DNA of 64,000 nucleotides, taken from Pusillimonas noertemannii (GTDB taxonomy: Bacteria; Pseudomonadota; Gammaproteobacteria; Burkholderiales; Burkholderiaceae_B). A program made the position numbers and the translations under genes. The DNA is taken from positions 1 to 64,000 of the forward strand of contig NZ_QEKO01000007.1 of NCBI RefSeq assembly GCF_003096595.1. The letters run 5' to 3'. Below are positions 59,357 through 64,000 of the stretch, piece by piece; within the stretch, counting starts at the first letter, position 1; each line of letters opens with the position of its first letter. The notes under the pieces are model-generated. The model ran no database searches. It worked only from the letters and a program-made list of their open reading frames with translations, and was not told the origin of the DNA.

Positions 59357-60877
59357 ATGGCCGCTTCATCGTCCCAACCCATTGCAGCCATCGCCACCGC
59401 CCCCGGGCGCGGCGGCATCGGTGTCGTACGCATCTCGGGGCCCGATCTGGCCCCCATCGTCAAGCGGCTATTCCACGCGCCGCTGACGCCACGACACGCC
59501 CATTACCTGCCCTTCAACGACGCCCAGGGCCAGCCTATCGACGCCGGCATCGTGCTGTTCTTCCAGGCGCCCCATTCCTACACCGGCGAAGACGTGCTCG
59601 AGCTTCAAGGGCACGGCGGGCCGGCCGTACTGCGCCGCCTGCTGGAGCATTGCCTGGAGGCCGGCCGCGAGTTCGGCCTGCGCCACGCGCAGCCCGGCGA
59701 GTTCACCCAGCGCGCCTTCCTGAACGAACGCCTTGACCTGGCCCAGGCCGAGGCCGTTGCCGACCTTATCGACGCCTCGTCCGAAGCCGCCGCGCGCAGC
59801 GCCATGGCCTCGCTCAGCGGCGCCTTTTCTGAGCGCGTCAACGCCCTCAACGACCGTATCGTGCATTTGCGCATGCTGGTCGAGGCCACGCTTGATTTCC
59901 CCGAAGAAGAAATCGACTTCCTCGAAAAATACCAGGCCCGCGACACCCTTGACGACATACGCCGGCAACTGGCCGAGCTCGTTCGCCAGGCCCGCCAGGG
60001 CATGATCCTGCGCGAAGGCCTGCACGTGGTTCTGGCCGGCCAGCCCAATGTCGGCAAGTCCAGCCTGCTCAACGCCCTGGCCGGCGACGAAGTCGCCATC
60101 GTCACCCCCATCGCCGGCACCACCCGCGACAAGGTCGTGCAGCAGATCCACATCGAAGGCGTGCCCTTGCACATCGTCGACACCGCCGGTCTCCGCGAAA
60201 CCGAAGACACGGTCGAAAGCATAGGCATCGCCCGCACCTGGGCCGAGATCGAAAAAGCCAACGTCATCATCCATCTCAAGGATGCGCGCGACCCGGCTGG
60301 CGAACTGGACACAGCCATCAAGCAGCGGCTGCCCGCGCGCACGCCAGTGCTCGAGGTGCACAACAAGATGGATCTGTTGCCGGATGGCGCCACGACGAAG
60401 CCGGGGATATATGAAGAAGCGGTAAGACAAGCGGCTGTGGAGGGAGGCATGCCAAAGATGGATGATGACGGCTCTACTGCCGGCGAATCCCGGACAAGCC
60501 GTTTACAGGCAGTGGAGCATGCAGAAGCCGACTCAAACGGACAACTCCGACACGAGCCCGGCGTGTCAGTGCTGGCCATCTCCGCCAAGACCGGCATCGG
60601 TCTGGACGACCTGCGCCGAAAGCTGCTCGACATCGCCGGCTGGAACCCCGGCGCCGAATCCCCGTGGCTGGCCCGCGAACGCCACCTGGTGGCCCTGCGC
60701 AACGCAGCCGAACACCTGGACGCCGCCGACGAGCACGCCAGCCACGCCGACAATGTGCTCGACCTGTTCGCCGAAGAGCTGCGGCTGGCCCATGAAGACC
60801 TGTGCGCCATTACCGGGCAGTTCACCAGCGACGACCTGCTGGGCGAGATTTTTTCGAGTTTTTGTATTGGGAAGTGA
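59357..60877 (+). CDS. mnmE: tRNA modification GTPase MnmE, with an insertion in the G domain
   Basis: A 506-residue MnmE, about 50 longer than usual. The N-terminal domain ([20 protein letters not shown]) binds formyl-tetrahydrofolate. G motifs are [22 protein letters not shown] and NKMD, with SAKTG as G5. The C-terminus ends in the catalytic CIGK. With MnmG it modifies wobble U34 of several tRNAs. Between NKMD and SAKTG there is an extra stretch of about 50 residues (bases about 60390-60565), Gly/Glu/Asp/Ser-rich and with codon use unlike the rest of the gene. The G motifs are intact, so the enzyme is probably active. Confidence 0.94.
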   Translation: MAASSSQPIAAIATAPGRGGIGVVRISGPDLAPIVKRLFHAPLTPRHAHYLPFNDAQGQPIDAGIVLFFQAPHSYTGEDVLELQGHGGPAVLRRLLEHCLEAGREFGLRHAQPGEFTQRAFLNERLDLAQAEAVADLIDASSEAAARSAMASLSGAFSERVNALNDRIVHLRMLVEATLDFPEEEIDFLEKYQARDTLDDIRRQLAELVRQARQGMILREGLHVVLAGQPNVGKSSLLNALAGDEVAIVTPIAGTTRDKVVQQIHIEGVPLHIVDTAGLRETEDTVESIGIARTWAEIEKANVIIHLKDARDPAGELDTAIKQRLPARTPVLEVHNKMDLLPDGATTKPGIYEEAVRQAAVEGGMPKMDDDGSTAGESRTSRLQAVEHAEADSNGQLRHEPGVSVLAISAKTGIGLDDLRRKLLDIAGWNPGAESPWLARERHLVALRNAAEHLDAADEHASHADNVLDLFAEELRLAHEDLCAITGQFTSDDLLGEIFSSFCIGK

Positions 60878-61037
60878 GGTGGGGTCTATGGACGTCCATT
60901 GATAGCACGGACGGCTGTTCAAGCACCTGGACGAACCAGCCTTCGCCATTTAACAACCCATTTGCACCCATTCCGACAAACTAGGCGGCGCCCCCGGGCT
61001 TCCCCCACTTGCGCTCCCCATCATTTTATTTATAATC

Positions 61038-61066
61038 AATAATAGTTATGTTTTATAACTATTATT
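61038..61066. promoter_or_regulatory. 12-bp inverted repeat operator ahead of the acyl-CoA operon
   Basis: AATAATAGTTAT (61038-61049) and ATAACTATTATT (61055-61066) are perfect reverse complements around GTTTT, ending 16 bases before the crotonase start codon. It has no GC pairs to make a terminator, so it reads as the binding site of a TetR- or MarR-type repressor that is not in the window. Confidence 0.6.
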
Positions 61067-61082
61067 CGAGAGCCCTTTTTTC

Positions 61083-61871
61083 ATGAGCAAACCCGCCCAC
61101 TCTCCCCTGCTTGAAGTCAAATTCACCGGTGCCATCGCCCAGGTCGGCATCAATCGCCCCAAAAAGCGCAACGCCCTGAACGACGACCTGGTCAAGGCCA
61201 TCAAAAACTGTTTCGAAACCATGCCCGAAACGGTCAAGGCCATTGTCTTGTACGGCATCGGCGAGCATTTTTGCGCCGGGCTCGACCTGTCCGAGGTTTC
61301 GGCGCACACCGTGCCCCAGTCTGTCATGCATTCGCGCGGCTGGCATGCGGCGTTCGAGCAGATCCAGTTCGGCCGGGCCCCGGTCATTGCGGTGCTGCAC
61401 GGCGCGGTGGTGGGCGGCGGGCTGGAATTGGCCTCGGCGGCTCACGTGCGCGTGGCAGAGGAATCCAGCTTCTATGCCTTGCCCGAAGGCAAGCGCGGCC
61501 TGTTCGTGGGCGGCGGCGGGTCGGTGCGCATCACGCGCCTGATCGGCGTTTCACGCATGACCGACATGATGCTTACCGGGCGTGTGCTCGACGCGCAAGA
61601 AGGCCATCAGGCAGGCATATCGCATTATTCGGTGGGCGTGGGCCAAGGCCTGGCCAAGGCGCTGGAACTGGCCGAGAACATCGCCAGCAACGCGTCCATG
61701 ACCAACTACGGGGTCATGCATCTGCTGCCGCGCATCGCAGACCAGTCCATCCACGACGGCCTGGCCACAGAATCGCTGATGGCGGCCGTGGCCCAGACCG
61801 ATCCGGCCACGCTCGACCTGCTGGCCCAATTCCTGGAAGGCAAGAAGAACAAGGTGAAGTTCAAGCCCTGA
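61083..61871 (+). CDS. Enoyl-CoA hydratase/isomerase family protein (crotonase)
   Basis: A 262-residue crotonase. The CoA/oxyanion segments are GEHFCAGLDLSEV and LHGAVVGGGLELASAAHVRVAEESSFYALPE. The usual catalytic Glu positions are only partly kept, so the reaction could be hydration, isomerisation or C-C cleavage of an acyl-CoA. It is first of a plus-strand run with an SDR and an acyl-CoA dehydrogenase, consistent with degradation of a fatty or aromatic acyl-CoA. Confidence 0.87.
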   Translation: MSKPAHSPLLEVKFTGAIAQVGINRPKKRNALNDDLVKAIKNCFETMPETVKAIVLYGIGEHFCAGLDLSEVSAHTVPQSVMHSRGWHAAFEQIQFGRAPVIAVLHGAVVGGGLELASAAHVRVAEESSFYALPEGKRGLFVGGGGSVRITRLIGVSRMTDMMLTGRVLDAQEGHQAGISHYSVGVGQGLAKALELAENIASNASMTNYGVMHLLPRIADQSIHDGLATESLMAAVAQTDPATLDLLAQFLEGKKNKVKFKP

Positions 61872-61973
61872 TCAGCCCGCAAAAGGCGAGGGGCCCGCGT
61901 TCGCATGTGGCTCGGGTTCCAGGCGGACGCTCAATGACTGCAAGCATCGACCATATACCGACTAGGGGGAACC

Positions 61974-62738
61974 ATGGACATTCAAGGACAAAGCGCGCTC
62001 GTGACGGGCGGCGCATCGGGACTGGGCGCTGAAACCGTGCGCCAGCTGGCGGCGGCCGGCGCTAAAGTGGCAATACTGGACCTGAACGAACAGGCCGCCC
62101 AAGAGCTTGCCAAAGAGGTGGGCGGCGTTGCCCTGGTCTGCGACATCACCAATACCGATAGCGTCGAAAAGGCGCTTGACGCCGCCGCCCAGGCCCACGG
62201 CCCGGCGCGCATTCTCGTCAATTGCGCAGGCATCGGCGGCGCCAAGCGCCTGGTGGGCAAAGACGGCAGCGCCATGCCCCTTGAACACTTCAGCCGCATC
62301 ATCGATGTGAACCTGATCGGCACCTTCAATGTCATGCGCCTGGCGGCGGCCCGCATGCTGGCGCTCGATCCCCTCGACGAAGGCGAACGCGGCGTCATCA
62401 TCTGCACATCGTCGGTAGCAGCATACGACGGGCAAATCGGCCAGGCGGCCTACTCGGCCTCGAAAGGCGCATTGGCATCGATGACACTGCCTCTGGCCCG
62501 CGATCTGGCGCAATTCGGCGTACGCGTCATGACGATCGCGCCCGGACTGTTCCTGACCCCTCTTCTTTATCAGCTGCCCGAAGAGGTCCAGCAATCGCTG
62601 GCTTCCACAATCCCGTTTCCAAAGCGCCTGGGCAAGCCCTCTGAGTTCGCCCAACTGGCCGTGCACATCGTGAGCAACCTTTCACTCAATGGCGAGGTCA
62701 TCCGCCTGGATGGCGCACTGCGCCTGCCTCCTCGCTGA
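61974..62738 (+). CDS. SDR-family 3-hydroxyacyl-CoA dehydrogenase type 2-like
   Basis: A 254-residue classical short-chain dehydrogenase. The cofactor loop is TGGASGLGAET, DITN follows strand 4, and the NCAG motif and the catalytic SSVAAYDGQIGQAAYSASK (Ser, Tyr, Lys) are present. It resembles type 2 3-hydroxyacyl-CoA dehydrogenases (HSD17B10 group), which oxidise 3-hydroxyacyl-CoA with NAD+. It lies 102 bases behind the crotonase and 18 ahead of the acyl-CoA dehydrogenase. Confidence 0.88.
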   Translation: MDIQGQSALVTGGASGLGAETVRQLAAAGAKVAILDLNEQAAQELAKEVGGVALVCDITNTDSVEKALDAAAQAHGPARILVNCAGIGGAKRLVGKDGSAMPLEHFSRIIDVNLIGTFNVMRLAAARMLALDPLDEGERGVIICTSSVAAYDGQIGQAAYSASKGALASMTLPLARDLAQFGVRVMTIAPGLFLTPLLYQLPEEVQQSLASTIPFPKRLGKPSEFAQLAVHIVSNLSLNGEVIRLDGALRLPPR

Positions 62739-62756
62739 TCCACAGGAATTTCCGTC

Positions 62757-64000
62757 ATGTTCTCGTACCAGCCTCCGCTCAAGGACATCCGCTTCGTACT
62801 GTCCGAACTGCTCGATGCCTCGGCCACACTGTCGCAGCTTCCGACCTATGCCGAGGTGGACGACGAACTGACGATGCAGGTGGCCGAAGAAGCCGGCCGC
62901 TTTGCCAGCGAAGTACTGTTTCCCCTGAACGCGGTGGGCGACCGCGAAGGCTGCCGCTACGAAAACGGCGCGGTCACAACGCCACCCGGCTTTGCCGATG
63001 CCTACCGCCAGTTCCAGGAGGCCGGCTGGCCCGCGCTGGCCTGCGACCCTAACTACGGCGGCCAGGGCCTGCCCAACACGCTCAACAGCGTGCTGTACGA
63101 AATGCTGAGCTCGTGCAACCACGCCTGGACAATGTACCCGGGCCTGCTGCATGGCGCCTACGCCTGCCTGCACAAGCATGCCAGCGAAGAGCTCAAGCAG
63201 CGCTATCTGCCGCGCATCGTCAGCGGCGAATGGCTGGCCACCATGTGTCTGACAGAATCGCAGGCGGGCAGCGACCTGGGCCTGCTGCGCACCCGCGCCG
63301 TGCCCCAGGATGACGGCTCGGTGCGCATCACAGGAAGCAAGATATTCATTTCGGGCGGCGAACAAGACATCACCGAGAACATCGTTCACCTGGTGCTGGC
63401 GCGCCTGCCCGATGCACCGGCAGGCAGCAAGGGCATATCGCTTTTCCTGGTTCCCAAGTACCTGCCTGAAGGAGACGGCCTGGGCAAGCGCAACGCCGTT
63501 GCCTGCACAGGCCTGGAACACAAGATGGGCATACACGGCAGCGCCACCAGCAGCCTGCAGTTCGACGAGGCCGTGGGCTGGCTGGTGGGCGAACCCAACC
63601 GCGGCCTGGCCGCCATGTTCGTCATGATGAACGCCGCCCGCCTGGCCGTGGGCATACAGGGCCTGGGCAGCGCTGAAACCGCCTACCAGAACTCGCTGGC
63701 CTATGCCCAGGAACGCCTGCAGATGCGGGCCGCGGTGCGCCCGGCGCAGCGGCGCGGCGAGCCCGCCGACCCCATCGTCATGCATCCCGCCATGCAGCGG
63801 CTACTGATGAACCAGCGCGCCTATGTGGAAGGGTTCCGCATGCTTGCCTATCACAGCGCCCTGGCGCTGGACATGGCAGAACAGCACCCCGACGCCCAGG
63901 TGCGCGCCGACATGGACGCGCAACTGGCCCTGCTGACCCCCATCATCAAGTCGATGATGACGGATCAGGGCTTTTACGGCTCGAGCCAGGCGCTACAGAT
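62757..64000 (+). CDS. Acyl-CoA dehydrogenase, N-terminal part (cut by window)
   Basis: At least 414 residues, open at the right edge. The family signature MCLTESQAGSDLGLLRTRA holds the FAD/substrate-binding Thr and Ser. An N-terminal helical domain (SYQPPLKDIRFVLSELLD) typical of the long, roughly 600-residue acyl-CoA dehydrogenases is present. The ATG at 62757 has AGGA ten bases upstream. It supplies the first oxidation of a beta-oxidation cycle together with the two preceding genes. The catalytic Glu lies downstream and cannot be checked. Confidence 0.9.
   Translation, partial: MFSYQPPLKDIRFVLSELLDASATLSQLPTYAEVDDELTMQVAEEAGRFASEVLFPLNAVGDREGCRYENGAVTTPPGFADAYRQFQEAGWPALACDPNYGGQGLPNTLNSVLYEMLSSCNHAWTMYPGLLHGAYACLHKHASEELKQRYLPRIVSGEWLATMCLTESQAGSDLGLLRTRAVPQDDGSVRITGSKIFISGGEQDITENIVHLVLARLPDAPAGSKGISLFLVPKYLPEGDGLGKRNAVACTGLEHKMGIHGSATSSLQFDEAVGWLVGEPNRGLAAMFVMMNAARLAVGIQGLGSAETAYQNSLAYAQERLQMRAAVRPAQRRGEPADPIVMHPAMQRLLMNQRAYVEGFRMLAYHSALALDMAEQHPDAQVRADMDAQLALLTPIIKSMMTDQGFYGSSQALQ

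Overview
The window comes from the chromosome of a high-GC betaproteobacterium, most likely Alcaligenaceae (Bordetella/Achromobacter/Pusillimonas-like). This is judged from protein resemblance recalled from memory, from the aromatic-acid catabolic repertoire, and from the origin neighbourhood gyrB-dnaN-dnaA / rpmH-rnpA-yidD-yidC-mnmE. The replication origin should lie at about 54.23-54.59 kb, where transcription switches from minus to plus.

Left part (0-16.3 kb): aromatic and N-heterocycle catabolism. At the edge sits the end of a picolinate-type (pic) cluster on the minus strand: picR, picC, picE and a cut picD. It takes 3,6-dihydroxypicolinate through 2,5-dihydroxypyridine and N-formylmaleamate to maleamate and formate. 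After dinB and a GntR regulator comes a plus-strand set of separate LigB and LigA subunits plus a glutathione-independent formaldehyde dehydrogenase. A minus-strand operon follows: galB, galC, galD, an alpha/beta hydrolase, a DUF1932 dehydrogenase and a class V aminotransferase. It is headed by a LysR-type regulator with two HTH domains. Divergent from that regulator are a RidA-family deaminase and a cupin related to 3-hydroxyanthranilate dioxygenase. Together these genes could form an aminohydroxybenzoate pathway ending in pyruvate and oxaloacetate. That is the most interesting hypothesis here.

16.4-26.8 kb: a complete selenocysteine formate dehydrogenase island on the minus strand, fdoG(Sec)-fdoH-fdoI-fdhE-selA-selB-tRNA-Sec-selD. 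fdoG has an in-frame TGA followed by a bacterial SECIS-type hairpin. Formate made by PicE and by formaldehyde oxidation upstream would be a natural substrate.

27-39.7 kb: a LysR regulator, then nbaC (3-hydroxyanthranilate 3,4-dioxygenase) and nbaD (ACMS decarboxylase), an orphan branched-chain-type binding protein and an MFS transporter. Next is a MarR-regulated dipeptide-type ABC transporter with an M20 amidohydrolase.

39.7-49.1 kb: a DUF481 outer-membrane protein, a chemoreceptor, a PepSY / small membrane protein / TonB-receptor iron-uptake operon, a DODA-type dioxygenase, a sugar acetyltransferase, a lower-GC GIY-YIG-like gene and an exported VOC protein.

49.1-64 kb: the origin region housekeeping genes, catalase, MnmE with an unusual insertion in its G domain, and the start of an acyl-CoA catabolic operon (crotonase, SDR, acyl-CoA dehydrogenase cut by the window end).
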